This document shows, one piece after another, positions 23,427 to 32,903 of a stretch of 35,255 nucleotides of DNA. The notes below the pieces were generated by a model. The model was not told where the DNA came from and searched no databases. It saw nothing but the letters and a program-made list of their open reading frames with translations. The stretch's first letter is position 1. Each line of letters begins with the position of its first letter. Both the position numbers and the translations under genes were made by a program. This DNA comes from Cyanobium sp. Tous-M-B4 (lineage in GTDB: Bacteria; Cyanobacteriota; Cyanobacteriia; PCC-6307; Cyanobiaceae): positions 1-35,255 of the forward strand of contig NZ_JAGQBA010000010.1 of NCBI RefSeq assembly GCF_024345395.1, read 5' to 3'.

Positions 23427-24823
23427 GCGCCTAGGCGGCGGCTGTCAACGGCCTCAGCCACCATTGCCTTGGCGCCCACCACCTCGCCGATCAGGTCATA
23501 GGTGTCGGCAGCAATGATCCGCACCGGCACCATGGTGCCGGGTGCTGCGCAAAGTCCGCCCTCGCCTGGATGCACCCGCACTTCGCCATCCACCTCGGGG
23601 GCGAAGCGGGCGCAGCGGCCGAGCATCTCACCGCTGCTGGGATTCTCCTGCTCGATCAGCACATCCACGATCCGGCCCACCCAAGCGGCGTTGCGGGCGG
23701 CGGCGATCGGCTGCTGTAGGGCCATCAGGCGATCCTTGCGCTCTGCTGCCACCCCGGCGGGCACCTGATCCGGCAGGTCGGCGGCGGGGGTGCCCTCCTC
23801 CGGTGAAAAGGTGAACACGCCCACGTGGTCGAACTGCTGCTCGGTCACGAAATCGAGCAGGTGCTGGAAGTGCTCTTCGGTCTCGCCAGGAAAGCCCACG
23901 ATGAAGGTGGTGCGCAGCACCGACTCGGGCAGCTGTTCGCGGATCCGCCGCAGCACGCCACCGGTTACGTCCGCTTGCCAGGGGCGGTTCATTGCCCGCA
24001 GCACCTCGGGGTGGCTGTGTTGCAGAGGCAGATCCAAATAGGGCAGCACGTTGGGCACCTCGCGGTAGGCCGTAAGCACTGCCTCGGTGAGGCCGGTGGG
24101 GTATGCGTAGTGAACGCGGATCCAGGGGATTTCCACCTCCCCCAAGGCCCGCAGCAGCTCCGCCAGCTGGGGCTTACCGGCCAGATCGAGGCCGTAATTG
24201 GTGGTGATTTGGCTGATCAACACCAACTCCTTCACCCCCTGAGCCGCTAGCTGCTTCGCTTCAGCCACGATGCTTTCGATCGGCCGGGAGCGCTGATTGC
24301 CGCGCAGGTGGGGAATGATGCAGAAAGCACAGCGGTAGTCACAGCCCTCGGCCACCTTCAGGTAAGCCACGGCTTCGCTGGTGGTGCGGTAGCGGGGCAG
24401 GTGCTCGTCGCCCACGAAAGTGGGGTTGGCGCTCACCTGATTGACCCGCTCGCCGGCCTCCACCCGCTCCAGCACGCTGACGATGTGTTGGTAGTCGCCG
24501 GTGCCCACGATCGCCTTGGCTTCGGGGAGGCTTTCGAGCAGCTCTTCCTGGAAGTGCTGGGCTAGGCAGCCCGCGATTATCAGTTCTTTTCCCTGTTCGG
24601 CTAGCTCCACCAGGGTGCGCACCGACTCCTCTCGTGCTTCCTGGATGAAGCTGCAGGTGTTCACAACCACCAAAGTGGCGTCGCTTTCATCGGCACTGAC
24701 GCCGTAGCCGGCCTCGGCTAGCAGACCCAGCATGTGCTCGGTGTCCACGCGGTTTTTTTCGCAGCCCAAGTGGGCAAATGCCACGGTGGGCTTGGTTGCA
24801 GGAGCGTGGGTTTCCTGGGTCAC
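23423..24823 (-). CDS. rimO: Ribosomal protein S12 methylthiotransferase
   Basis: A 466-residue methylthiotransferase that modifies the conserved Asp of ribosomal protein S12. The UPF0004 domain begins [20 protein letters not shown], with two more cysteines in [11 protein letters not shown] and IIAGCLAQ. The radical SAM cluster motif is [12 protein letters not shown] and the domain includes [24 protein letters not shown]-terminal TRAM domain for RNA or protein binding ends the protein. The start is taken as GTG 24823; the frame is open further upstream, but those residues would be antisense to the VKOR leader and are not conserved. Its stop overlaps the MFS gene by 4 bp. Confidence 0.94.
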   Translation of the reverse strand: MTQETHAPATKPTVAFAHLGCEKNRVDTEHMLGLLAEAGYGVSADESDATLVVVNTCSFIQEAREESVRTLVELAEQGKELIIAGCLAQHFQEELLESLPEAKAIVGTGDYQHIVSVLERVEAGERVNQVSANPTFVGDEHLPRYRTTSEAVAYLKVAEGCDYRCAFCIIPHLRGNQRSRPIESIVAEAKQLAAQGVKELVLISQITTNYGLDLAGKPQLAELLRALGEVEIPWIRVHYAYPTGLTEAVLTAYREVPNVLPYLDLPLQHSHPEVLRAMNRPWQADVTGGVLRRIREQLPESVLRTTFIVGFPGETEEHFQHLLDFVTEQQFDHVGVFTFSPEEGTPAADLPDQVPAGVAAERKDRLMALQQPIAAARNAAWVGRIVDVLIEQENPSSGEMLGRCARFAPEVDGEVRVHPGEGGLCAAPGTMVPVRIIAADTYDLIGEVVGAKAMVAEAVDSRRLGA

Positions 24824-24923
24824 GGTTTTACCAGGGCAGAGATTCACCCTACGTTGCACTCTGACGGCACCCTGAAACCCTGGTTTGCGCCTGCCACAAT
24901 CAGGCCAGCCTGGGCTACGACCC

Positions 24924-25850
24924 GTGACCTCAACCCGCCTCAGCCAGCGCCTTAGCTCCAGCCGGCGCCGTAGTGATCCGGCCCGCCGCTGGGCTCGGGT
25001 GGCCATGGCTGTATTGGCCACCATCGGCGCCATCGATACCGGCGCCATCACCCTGAAGCGTTGGGGTCTGCTGGGTCCGCTGAGTTGCCCTGGCGGAGCA
25101 GAGGGCTGCGACAAGGTGCTGAACAGCGCCTGGGGCAGCGTCTTTGGCCAGCCCCTGTCTTTGTTTGGCTGGCTGGCCTACGGGGCGGTGTTGCTCCTAG
25201 CTGTGCTGCCGCTGGTGCTGCGCGGCGATTCGAGAGCGGCCCTTGCCCAGCGCAGTTGGTGGGCCCTATTGCTGCTGAGCACGGGCATGGCTGTTTTCAG
25301 CCTGTTGTTGATGGGGTTGATGGTTCTGAAGATTCAGGCCTTCTGTTTCTTCTGCGTGCTCTCAGCGACTCTCAGCCTGAGCTTGTTAGTGATCAGCCTC
25401 GTGGGTGGTGAGTGGGAAGACCGCGGCCAGCTGGTGTTCCGGGCCGTGATCGTGGCCTTATTGGTAGGCATGGTGGGCCTGGGTTGGGCGGCTTCTGTGG
25501 ATCGCCCCGCCGCGGTGCGGGGGGCTGGGGTCCCTCCCTTAGTTGTGGCCACCAGTAGTCCAGAAGCAATTGCCCTGGCCGAGCATCTGAGTAGCACCGG
25601 CGCGGTGATGTACACGGCCTATTGGTGCCCGCATTGCCATGAGCAGAAGGAGCTGTTCGGCAAGGAAGCCAGCGCCAAGTTGGGCCTGGTTGAGTGCGCT
25701 GCCGATGGCCAAAACAGCCAGAAGCCACTGTGCGACACCAAGGCAATTGAGGGCTTCCCCACCTGGGAGATCAACGGCAAGCTCGATTCTGGGGTTAAGT
25801 CCCTAGCTGATCTCGCCCGGCTATCCGGTTACGCCGGCCCAGTGCCCTGA
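24924..25850 (+). CDS. Vitamin K epoxide reductase / thioredoxin fusion (LTO1-like)
   Basis: A 308-residue membrane protein that forms disulfides in proteins of the periplasm or thylakoid lumen, passing electrons to a quinone. The VKOR part (20-190) has four or five membrane helices, the loop cysteines C55 and C62 and the active CFFC at 141-144. The C-terminal thioredoxin-like domain faces the lumen with YWCPHC (C235, C238) and two further cysteines at C258 and C270. The plant homologue LTO1 is needed for photosystem II assembly. GTG 24924 gives the expected short, basic N terminus; start not certain. The last 22 bp overlap nadB. Confidence 0.93.
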   Translation: MTSTRLSQRLSSSRRRSDPARRWARVAMAVLATIGAIDTGAITLKRWGLLGPLSCPGGAEGCDKVLNSAWGSVFGQPLSLFGWLAYGAVLLLAVLPLVLRGDSRAALAQRSWWALLLLSTGMAVFSLLLMGLMVLKIQAFCFFCVLSATLSLSLLVISLVGGEWEDRGQLVFRAVIVALLVGMVGLGWAASVDRPAAVRGAGVPPLVVATSSPEAIALAEHLSSTGAVMYTAYWCPHCHEQKELFGKEASAKLGLVECAADGQNSQKPLCDTKAIEGFPTWEINGKLDSGVKSLADLARLSGYAGPVP

Positions 25851-27484
25851 ACAGCGGCGGTGCTTGGGGATCGGTGCCGCTGTTGATCGGTGTGGCGCTG
25901 CCAAAAGGGCTGGGCATAGGGCGAATCGGTGCGGTGGTGTCCCCCCCGGCTCTCGTTGCGGAACAGGGCCGCTTCGATTAGCAGCTCGGTCAGCACCAGC
26001 CGTTGCTGCAGTTCCTGCAGCCGCCGCAGTGCGGGCAACGCCTCTGGCTCGAATTGGATGCTCTGGCCAGGCTCCACGACTTGTAGCTGCCGCCAGGCTT
26101 GGCTGGCTTCGAGCTGCCGGCGCTGGCCACGCAGTTTCACTAGGGCAGGACCCAGGGAGTGGCCATTGCGCTCTACACCCGCCACCTGCCAGCAAAGATC
26201 CCGCAGGGCGCTGATCTGGGCCTCCAGGCTCTCTTTGGGGGGCAAGGGCAGCTGGGTTGTGGTGGCTAGCTCCCCTGGGTCGGCCGCGGTTGGCCTGGCC
26301 GGCGCCAGCTCGATTGTGCGTAGCTGGCGGGCAAACACCAGGCACTCCATCAGGGAGTTGCTGGCTAGCCGGTTGGCCCCGTGCACGCCCGTGCAGGCCA
26401 CTTCGCCTACCGCGTACAGGCCAGGCACGCTGGTGGCGGCTTGTAGATCGGTCCAAATGCCGCCCATCCAGTAGTGGGCGGCCGGGGCCACGGGGATCGG
26501 CTCCCGGGTGGGTTCCAGCCCGAGTTCACGGCAACGCCCCAGGATCGTGGGGAACTGGCGCTCCAGGCGCGGCAGTCCCACGGGCCGCAGGTCCAGCCAC
26601 AGATGGTCTACGTCTAGGGCCTGCATCCGTCTAGCCAGGGCGCGACTCACCGCATCCCTTGGGGCGAGATCTGCCCCCGGCAGCTGGGCCACCGGGCTGG
26701 CTCCCGACTCTTCCATTAGGCGGGCGCCTTCGCCGCGCACCGCCTCCGAGATCAGGAAGTGGGGTGCACCCGGCAGCATGAGGGCTGTGGGATGAAACTG
26801 CACAAACTCCAGATCGCGCACTTTTGCGCCGGCTTGCCAGGCCATCACTACCCCGTCGCCGCTCGCCAGGCTGGGGTTGGTGGTGTGGGCGAAAAGGTGG
26901 CCTCCACCACCAGTTGCTAGCACCACCGCCCTGGCGGCAAGCCAGTGGAGGCGGTTCTCCTCGAGCACGGCCAGGCCCACACAGCGGCCCTGCTCCAACC
27001 AGAGTTGCCAGGCCACAACGCCCTTGCGCTGTTCGAGCCGGGGCCGGAGCAGAACCTCCCGTTCCAGGGCTTCCACCAGGGCGCCGCCGGTGCGGTCCTG
27101 GGCATGCAGCACCCTCCGGTGGCTGTGGGCGGCTTCCAGGGTTGTGCTCAGATTTTCGCCGTCGCGGTCGAAGGCCATGCCCAGCTCCAGCAGGCGCCCT
27201 ACGCAGGCTGGAGCGTCATGCACTAGACGCTCCACGGCCGCCAGATCGCACAGTCCAGCCCCTGCCACCAGGGTGTCGTCGATGTGGCTCTGGAAGCTGT
27301 CGTTGGGTCTTGTTACTGCGGCAATACCTCCCTGGGCCCAGCGGCTGGCGGATCGTGGCGTGCTGCTGGGATCAATGTCCTTGCTCAGCAACAGCACCCG
27401 CAGATGGCTGGGCAGCTCCAGGCAGGCCATGAGCCCGGCTGCTCCACTGCCAACTACCACCACATCCCAGGACTGCTCTGCCAT
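25829..27484 (-). CDS. nadB: L-aspartate oxidase
   Basis: A 551-residue FAD enzyme that oxidises L-aspartate to iminoaspartate, the first step of de novo NAD synthesis. Features are GSGAAG (12-17) for FAD, SRWAQGGIAAV, the active-site block EFVQFHPTAL and EAVRGEGARL, and DAVSRALARRM, all shared with fumarate reductase flavoproteins. GLYAVGEVACTGVHGANRLASNSLMEC closes the FAD domain. The C-terminal helical domain follows from about 430. The size is normal. It starts 86 bp after psbU, beyond the psbU terminator, so it has its own promoter in that gap. Confidence 0.95.
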   Translation of the reverse strand: MAEQSWDVVVVGSGAAGLMACLELPSHLRVLLLSKDIDPSSTPRSASRWAQGGIAAVTRPNDSFQSHIDDTLVAGAGLCDLAAVERLVHDAPACVGRLLELGMAFDRDGENLSTTLEAAHSHRRVLHAQDRTGGALVEALEREVLLRPRLEQRKGVVAWQLWLEQGRCVGLAVLEENRLHWLAARAVVLATGGGGHLFAHTTNPSLASGDGVVMAWQAGAKVRDLEFVQFHPTALMLPGAPHFLISEAVRGEGARLMEESGASPVAQLPGADLAPRDAVSRALARRMQALDVDHLWLDLRPVGLPRLERQFPTILGRCRELGLEPTREPIPVAPAAHYWMGGIWTDLQAATSVPGLYAVGEVACTGVHGANRLASNSLMECLVFARQLRTIELAPARPTAADPGELATTTQLPLPPKESLEAQISALRDLCWQVAGVERNGHSLGPALVKLRGQRRQLEASQAWRQLQVVEPGQSIQFEPEALPALRRLQELQQRLVLTELLIEAALFRNESRGGHHRTDSPYAQPFWQRHTDQQRHRSPSTAAVQGTGPA

Positions 27485-27517
27485 GGCGGCTGAAGACTTC
27501 CGACAAAGGTCGGCACT

Positions 27518-27548
27518 AAAAAAGCCGCCGGAAGGCCCCGACGGCTTT
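27518..27548 (-). terminator. Intrinsic terminator of psbU
   Basis: Read leftward, AAAGCCGTCGGGG pairs with CCGGCGGCTTT around a short CCTT-type loop (one mismatch in the stem) and runs into T6 (A6 at 27518-27523 on the plus strand). It is 22 bp past the psbU stop and separates psbU from nadB. Confidence 0.88.
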
Positions 27549-27570
27549 CAAGAGGATTGAATTTTAAGCC

Positions 27571-27948
27571 TCAGCGGTACTGGCCATCGTTGATGCGGTC
27601 GTCGCCTTCGTTGAGGGCGATGACTGCATCAGTGACGGTGAAGTTGTCCTTGTACTTGTTGAACAGTTCCTTTTGGCGATCGGTCAGATCGAGGTTGAGC
27701 ACATCGTCAACGCTGGCGTAGGGGCCTCCCAGGACGATTTTGCCGGCCAGGGTCGGATACATGCCGGGGTAATCCTGGAAGCGGCGCACAGAACAGTTGT
27801 TTAGATCCACCTTGCCGGCTCGCTCGGCGATTTTGTCGTCGGCTTGGTTGCGACGATCGGCTGCATAAGCCGGGGGTGGAATCAGCAACGTGATCAAGAG
27901 GCCGGCCAGCACAACCCCACTAATCAGCCAGGCAACCAGCCGTTTCAT
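27571..27948 (-). CDS. psbU: Photosystem II 12 kDa extrinsic protein
   Basis: A 125-residue lumenal subunit that shields the oxygen-evolving manganese cluster and supports chloride and calcium retention. A signal peptide (residues 1-29, basic MKR, hydrophobic core, AYA cleavage site) precedes the mature domain, which has the helix-hairpin-helix pattern of the family: KVDLNNCSVRRFQDYPGMYPTLAGKIV and the ending GDDRINDGQYR. I start at ATG 27948 because the signal peptide begins there; the longer frame to 27993 adds 15 residues ahead of it. It is monocistronic with its own terminator. Confidence 0.95.
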   Translation of the reverse strand: MKRLVAWLISGVVLAGLLITLLIPPPAYAADRRNQADDKIAERAGKVDLNNCSVRRFQDYPGMYPTLAGKIVLGGPYASVDDVLNLDLTDRQKELFNKYKDNFTVTDAVIALNEGDDRINDGQYR

Positions 27949-28059
27949 CACGACACTCCGTTGAACTACGGGAAGGGAGGCGACATGGGTCACCGGGATT
28001 CCAATGTTACAGAGCCATGCCGGAAGCTTTACCTGTAACCCTCGAGGATTTGCAGTTCT

Positions 28060-28794
28060 TCAGATCAGGCCGCTGAGGCTCGGTGCCCCAAGAGAGGCCA
28101 GCAGGAAAAGGGCATCTACCGCCAAGGTTGTGGCCAAGGCAGCGCTTGTTATGCGTCCCACCTCGCCCAAACCCCAGAGCCAGCGGCAGGCTTGAACAAG
28201 CAGCGCCGCGCAGAGCACAACCAAAACCAGGCTTTGGGGGGCGAGCACTTGCTGGGCGGCAGCTTGCAGGAGCAGGGGTGCCTCGGTGCTGCCCGCATTG
28301 AGGATCAGGGGCCAGGAGGGCATCAGCCCGGTTCCGGCTATGGCCGCATCAGTGGCTGCCGTACCAAGCAGGGACCCTAAGTAAAACCCGCAGGCAACTT
28401 TCCAGCGGCTCTGCAGTCCAGTCAGAGCTAGTGGCAGGGCAAAGGCCTCAATGGGAAGGTGCCACACCGGATGGAGCCGGCACCAGCCCCAAAACAGGCT
28501 GCCTGCCAACCAGCTGCCGCAGAAACCAACTAGCAACTCCCCGGCTCGACTGGCTCGGGGGTTGGGGTGCCGACTCAAGGCCAGCGCCAGGCCAAGGAGG
28601 GGCACAGTGAACAGAGCCGCACTGAAAGGTGCAAGCCGCACCCATGGGGCCTGGAGGAAGACTGGCAGGGTGACCAAAACCCCGCTGATCAGGCTCAGCC
28701 CAGGGTTGCGGCACGCCTGCAGCAACGCACGCAGCGAAGGAACGGCCGGAAGGCCTGCCGGGGCTATTGCGCTGGGAGGGGCCCCGACCACCAA
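28060..28794 (-). CDS. DUF3120-like multi-helix membrane protein
   Basis: A 244-residue integral membrane protein with six or seven hydrophobic helices. Recognisable stretches are LVTLPVFLQAPWVRLAP, GSLFWGWCRLHPVWHLPIEAFALPLAL and CGFYLGSLLGTAATD, a pattern I associate with the cyanobacterial family DUF3120. Function is unknown. The start is a TTG at 28794 or the adjoining GTG at 28791; there is no ATG in the frame nearby. It is divergent from uppP across about 80 bp. Confidence 0.75.
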   Translation of the reverse strand: MVVGAPPSAIAPAGLPAVPSLRALLQACRNPGLSLISGVLVTLPVFLQAPWVRLAPFSAALFTVPLLGLALALSRHPNPRASRAGELLVGFCGSWLAGSLFWGWCRLHPVWHLPIEAFALPLALTGLQSRWKVACGFYLGSLLGTAATDAAIAGTGLMPSWPLILNAGSTEAPLLLQAAAQQVLAPQSLVLVVLCAALLVQACRWLWGLGEVGRITSAALATTLAVDALFLLASLGAPSLSGLI

Positions 28795-28875
28795 AATTGT
28801 GAAGAAAGATGCGCAACCTTAAGGGTTCAAGCGGGGAGGCGCGCCATAAGGTCGCTGCAGCTCGTGTTGCCCGCG

Positions 28876-29754
28876 ATGTTGTCCGCTGCCATGCCGAACC
28901 TGCCTATTGCGGTGATCGGCTTCTGGGAAGCCTGCTTTCGATCCCTGGTGTTGGGGATTTTGCAGGGGCTAACGGAGTTCTTGCCGATCAGCAGCACCGC
29001 CCACCTCAAGGTGGTGCCGGTGTTGCTCGGCTGGGGCGATCCAGGGGTAGCGGTCACGGCGGTGATACAGCTGGGCAGCATCGCGGCGGTGTTGGCTTAT
29101 TTCCGCTCAGACCTGGCTGAAGTGATCAGGGGCGTGGGCCGGGCCTGCCGTCACGGTCAGTGGGGCGACCCCTCCGCTCGCATGGGTGTCGCCATTGCCT
29201 TAGGCACTCTGCCGATTGTTTTTGCCGGTTTGGCTTTGAAACTTTGGGTGCCCGATTACGACAACTCGCCGCTGCGCAGCATGGCCTCGATTGCGGTCGT
29301 GTCGATTGTGATGGCCCTGTTGCTGGCTCTGGCTGAGCTGGTGGGTAGTCGTCGCCGCGAGCTGGTTGATGTCCAGCCCCGTGATGGTTTCTGGGTCGGT
29401 CTGGCTCAGGCCCTGGCTCTGGTGCCAGGCGTTTCCCGTTCGGGGAGCACCCTCACTGCCGCTTTGTTTGACAGCTGGCAGCGCCCGGCCGCCGCCCGCT
29501 TCTCCTTTTTGTTGGGCATTCCGGCAATCACCCTGGCTGGGCTGGTGTCCCTCAAGGAGGCATTCAGTGCTCCAGCTGGTGGTGGCGCCGTGCCTTTGCT
29601 TGTGGGAATCGTTGCCGCTGCGGTGGTGTCCTGGTTGGCGATCGCCTGGTTGCTGCGCTTTCTGCAAACGAACAGCACCTGGGTGTTCGTCGCCTATCGC
29701 CTGGTCTTCGGGGTAGGCATATTGATTTGGCTTGCCGCCAGGATGGCAGTCTGA
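28876..29754 (+). CDS. uppP: Undecaprenyl-diphosphatase (BacA/UppP family)
   Basis: A 292-residue inner-membrane enzyme that dephosphorylates undecaprenyl diphosphate to recycle the lipid carrier for peptidoglycan and other wall polymers. Both signature segments are present: GLTEFLPISSTAHL (about 31-44, with the catalytic Glu) and VPGVSRSGSTLTAAL (the Ser/Arg active site). About eight hydrophobic helices follow the usual order. The N terminus is uncertain: ATG 28876 or ATG 28891; neither has a good ribosome binding site. It heads a rightward group of envelope-related genes. Confidence 0.95.
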   Translation: MLSAAMPNLPIAVIGFWEACFRSLVLGILQGLTEFLPISSTAHLKVVPVLLGWGDPGVAVTAVIQLGSIAAVLAYFRSDLAEVIRGVGRACRHGQWGDPSARMGVAIALGTLPIVFAGLALKLWVPDYDNSPLRSMASIAVVSIVMALLLALAELVGSRRRELVDVQPRDGFWVGLAQALALVPGVSRSGSTLTAALFDSWQRPAAARFSFLLGIPAITLAGLVSLKEAFSAPAGGGAVPLLVGIVAAAVVSWLAIAWLLRFLQTNSTWVFVAYRLVFGVGILIWLAARMAV

Positions 29755-29776
29755 ATCAATAGCAGCCCCTGACGCC

Positions 29777-31180
29777 GTGTGGAATGAGCCCTCTGCGGGG
29801 ATTGCCCTGGCTGCCCTCGATGACGGCTCCCCAGGGACGGTGCGCTTACCGGCCCCTGCCGTAGTCGCCTCGGTGGAGCCTGGTTCGATCGCTGAGGAGT
29901 TGGGCTTTCAGCCGGGCGACCGCCTGCTCAGCATCAATGGCAAGCGTCCACGGGATCTGATCGATGTTCAGATGTTGGTGGGAGAGGAAGAGCTCACCTT
30001 GGAAGTTGAAGATCCTGACGGATCCCTGCATACGGTTGAGTTGGAGAAGGATCTTGACGAGGGCCTGGGCCTGGGATTCACCGAAGCTTTGTTCGATGGC
30101 CTCAAGCAGTGCAACAACGCCTGTCCGTTCTGCTTCATCGACCAGCAGCCACCGGGTCGCCGCAGCAGTCTCTACCTCAAAGATGATGATTACCGGCTCA
30201 GTTTTCTTTATGGCTCCTACCTAACACTCACCAACCTCACCGCTGCTGATTGGCAGCGGATCGAGGAACAGCGGCTTTCGCCCTTGTTCGTTTCCGTCCA
30301 TGCCACCGAGCCTGAGCTGCGCAGCCGTTTGCTAGTCAATCCTCGGGCCGCTCTGCTGCTGGATCAGCTTGGCTGGTTCGCCCAGCGGGATTTGCAGATC
30401 CACGCCCAGGTGGTGGTGTGCCCTGGTATCAACGATGGCCCGGCCTTACTGCGCACCTTGCAGGATTTGGCCCAATTTGGCGGTGGCGATTGGCCCGCGG
30501 TGCTCTCCGTGGCAGTGGTGCCCGTGGGGCTTACCCGTTTTCGTCCCGACGGGGATGACCTCATACCAGTAGATCGCCAGTCAGCCCGCCAGGTAATCGC
30601 CTTGGTGGAGCCCTTGCAGCAGGGCTTTCAGCGAGATCTGGGCAGTCGTTTCGTTTGGTTGTCCGATGAGTGGTATCTCATGGCGGGGCTGCCGCTTCCC
30701 CCTCGGGCAGATTACGAAGATCTTCCCCAGCAGGAAAACGGCGTGGGCAGCATTCGCGCCTTTATCGAGGCGCTTGAGCTCGCTACTCGGAAGCTGCCCA
30801 AGGCCCTGGCCAGGCCGCGGCGGCTGAGCTGGGTGGTGGGCCAGCTGGTGGCCGAAGCCCTCGAGCCCGTGGTGGCCAGGCTAAATGCGGTTGCAGGGCT
30901 TGAGTTGATTTTGCATGGCTTGCCAAGCCCTTACTGGGGGCAGGAGCAGGTAGTTACGGGCCTGTTAACCGGTTCTGATCTGCTTACCGGCTTGGCTGGC
31001 TTGGATTTGGGCGAGGCCTTGCTGCTGCCAGCGGTGATGCTGCGCCAGGGCGAACCGGTATTCCTCGACGACCTCAGCCTGGCTCAGGTCGAGGCCCAGC
31101 TGCCGGTGCCTGTGCAGCTGCTGCAGGGTGCAGACGACCTTGTGGCCTCATGTTTAGCCAAGTTTCCTTTATCTCCTTAA
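29777..31180 (+). CDS. PDZ-radical SAM protein of the TIGR03279/DUF512 family
   Basis: A protein of about 467 residues found throughout cyanobacteria and described as a putative Fe-S oxidoreductase. An N-terminal PDZ-like domain (about 25-90, VVASVEPGSIAEELGFQPGDRLLSING) precedes a radical SAM-like core with C112, C116 and C119 in CNNACPFCFIDQ, then LYLKDDDYRLSFLYGSYLTLTNL and a DUF512 C-terminal region. The substrate is unknown. The start is uncertain: GTG 29777 is chosen because it leaves uppP intact; TTG 29732 would overlap uppP by 23 bp. It is the second gene of the uppP group. Confidence 0.87.
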   Translation: MWNEPSAGIALAALDDGSPGTVRLPAPAVVASVEPGSIAEELGFQPGDRLLSINGKRPRDLIDVQMLVGEEELTLEVEDPDGSLHTVELEKDLDEGLGLGFTEALFDGLKQCNNACPFCFIDQQPPGRRSSLYLKDDDYRLSFLYGSYLTLTNLTAADWQRIEEQRLSPLFVSVHATEPELRSRLLVNPRAALLLDQLGWFAQRDLQIHAQVVVCPGINDGPALLRTLQDLAQFGGGDWPAVLSVAVVPVGLTRFRPDGDDLIPVDRQSARQVIALVEPLQQGFQRDLGSRFVWLSDEWYLMAGLPLPPRADYEDLPQQENGVGSIRAFIEALELATRKLPKALARPRRLSWVVGQLVAEALEPVVARLNAVAGLELILHGLPSPYWGQEQVVTGLLTGSDLLTGLAGLDLGEALLLPAVMLRQGEPVFLDDLSLAQVEAQLPVPVQLLQGADDLVASCLAKFPLSP

Positions 31181-31207
31181 GATGTGTGGGATTAGGCTGT
31201 TTTTGGC

Positions 31208-32899
31208 GTGCTCAATTTCACTTCCCGCTTAGCTCTGCTTTGCCTGCTAGGGAGTCCTTTGCTGTCCATTGCAGCCAAAGCTCAGGAGAAGCCGGCGCCT
31301 GCAGCTTCCCAGGCGGATTTGACTTTGCCCATGCCTCCACCGCTGGCGCCTGAAGCGCTTCGCGGCGACTCGACTACCAAGCTGCGGGGTTATCGGCCAC
31401 GCCTAAACCCAACCCTCGTGACTCCAGCAGCCACCAAGCTGGCTCCAGGGCTTGAGAACTTGCCTGCACCAGCTTCCTTGGCCCTGCCGGTAAAGCCCGA
31501 GCAGGTGCGCATTACAGAGTTTCGTCCGCTGGGCTTGGTTGAAGTAGAAAACCTTGCCGAGGTTAATAATCCTGATCTAAAGGCAATCGCTAGTCAGGTG
31601 GATCAGGCTCAGAGCAATCTTCGAGCCCAGATTGCCCAGTGGTATCCCAATCTCAACCTGGAGGCAAATTCACTGCCATCCTTCACTACTGGACAGGCAA
31701 GGTCTGTTGCTAACAATGGCTTAACTACTAACGCCGCCACTGACCGCTGGGACTTTGGTGCTGCGATCACGGCCCAGTGGTCCTTGATTAATCCCCAGCG
31801 GGTGCCAACGATCGCAGCGGCACGCGATCAATTTGAGAAGGCCAAGTTCCAATACGTTATTGCTCTACGGGATCTGCGCTTACAGGCAGCATCTTCATAT
31901 TTTGATCTCCAGCAGTCGGACGACCAAGTCCGTATTGGTCAGGAGTCAGTGCGGGCTTCTATAGTTAGCCTAAGAGATTCCAAGGCTCGATTTCAGGCTG
32001 GTGTGGCGACAAAGCTTGAGGTGCTTGAAGCTGAAACCCAGCTTTCCCGTGATCAGCAGCTCTTGACCAATTCGCTGGCTGCCCAAGCAATCGCTCGCCG
32101 CACGTTGGCAGCGCTTTTGGATCTACCTCAAAACGTAACCCCAACAGCTAAGGATCCGGCAAGAGTGTTTGGGATTTGGCAGCCCTCCCTGCAGGAGAGC
32201 ATCATTGCTGCTTACACCTTCCGCGAGGAATTAGACCAGGCATTGCTAGATATTTCTATAGCTAATAGTCAGGCAAACGCAGCCTTGGGCGCAGTGCAGC
32301 CCTTCTTGAATATTTTTGCTGGATTCTCAGGCAGCATCTTCAATGGTAATGATCCCATAATTGTTGCAGAGCCAGGAGCTGAAGGTAGCAATTACGACAC
32401 CACTCTTGGCGTCAACTTGAGCTGGCGCCTCTTTGATGGCGGAGCTGCTGCAGCCCAATCACGCCAAAACAAGCAGCTTGCCCAAGAAAATACTTTTCGC
32501 TTCGCCCAGCGCCGAGATGGTATTCGCCAAGAGGTTGAAACAAGTTTCTATGAACTCGAGAAAAATAACCGCAACATTGTGACTACTTCCAGGGAGGTGA
32601 TTTCTGCTCGTGAATCCCTGCGCCTAGCTCGTCTGCGTTTCCAAGCTGGTGTGACAACCCAGCGAGAGGTGGTGGACAACCAGCGAGATCTCACCCAGGC
32701 AGAGGTGCGCTTTTCCAATTCCATCACCGATTACAACAAGCGTCTTGCTGAGCTGCGTCGCCGCACGGGCCTAGATCAAGTGGCTGGTTGCACGCCTCAG
32801 TCCCTACCGGCAATCAAACCTGCCGGCGCTTCAGATGTTCCCGTCGAACCCACGCCCCTGATTCCTGCCTGCCAGGCCGCTGCCCAGGGAGCAGTCTGA
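31208..32899 (+). CDS. TolC-family outer-membrane efflux protein
   Basis: A 563-residue channel component of type I secretion or multidrug efflux. A signal peptide (about 1-22, ending IAAKA) and a Pro/Ala-rich spacer precede two outer-membrane-efflux repeats: NPDLKAIASQVDQAQSNLRAQ at the start of the first, ASSYFDLQQSDDQVRIGQESV within it, and VETSFYELEKNNRNIVTTSREV with RLRFQAGVTTQREVVD in the second. It lacks neighbours for the membrane fusion protein or ABC part, as is usual for cyanobacterial TolC. GTG start at 31208. Codon use is richer in AT third bases than its neighbours. The next gene begins 4 bp later. Confidence 0.92.
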   Translation: MLNFTSRLALLCLLGSPLLSIAAKAQEKPAPAASQADLTLPMPPPLAPEALRGDSTTKLRGYRPRLNPTLVTPAATKLAPGLENLPAPASLALPVKPEQVRITEFRPLGLVEVENLAEVNNPDLKAIASQVDQAQSNLRAQIAQWYPNLNLEANSLPSFTTGQARSVANNGLTTNAATDRWDFGAAITAQWSLINPQRVPTIAAARDQFEKAKFQYVIALRDLRLQAASSYFDLQQSDDQVRIGQESVRASIVSLRDSKARFQAGVATKLEVLEAETQLSRDQQLLTNSLAAQAIARRTLAALLDLPQNVTPTAKDPARVFGIWQPSLQESIIAAYTFREELDQALLDISIANSQANAALGAVQPFLNIFAGFSGSIFNGNDPIIVAEPGAEGSNYDTTLGVNLSWRLFDGGAAAAQSRQNKQLAQENTFRFAQRRDGIRQEVETSFYELEKNNRNIVTTSREVISARESLRLARLRFQAGVTTQREVVDNQRDLTQAEVRFSNSITDYNKRLAELRRRTGLDQVAGCTPQSLPAIKPAGASDVPVEPTPLIPACQAAAQGAV

Positions 32900-32903
32900 C
32901 GCC

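Noticed and set aside
24824-25114. N-terminal extension of rimO to 25114
   Set aside because: RimO family proteins begin shortly before the AHLGCEKN motif; the extra 97 codons are antisense to the VKOR start.
28567-28875. Extended N terminus for uppP
   Set aside because: The frame upstream of 28876 runs antisense to the DUF3120-like gene and is hydrophilic, unlike UppP.
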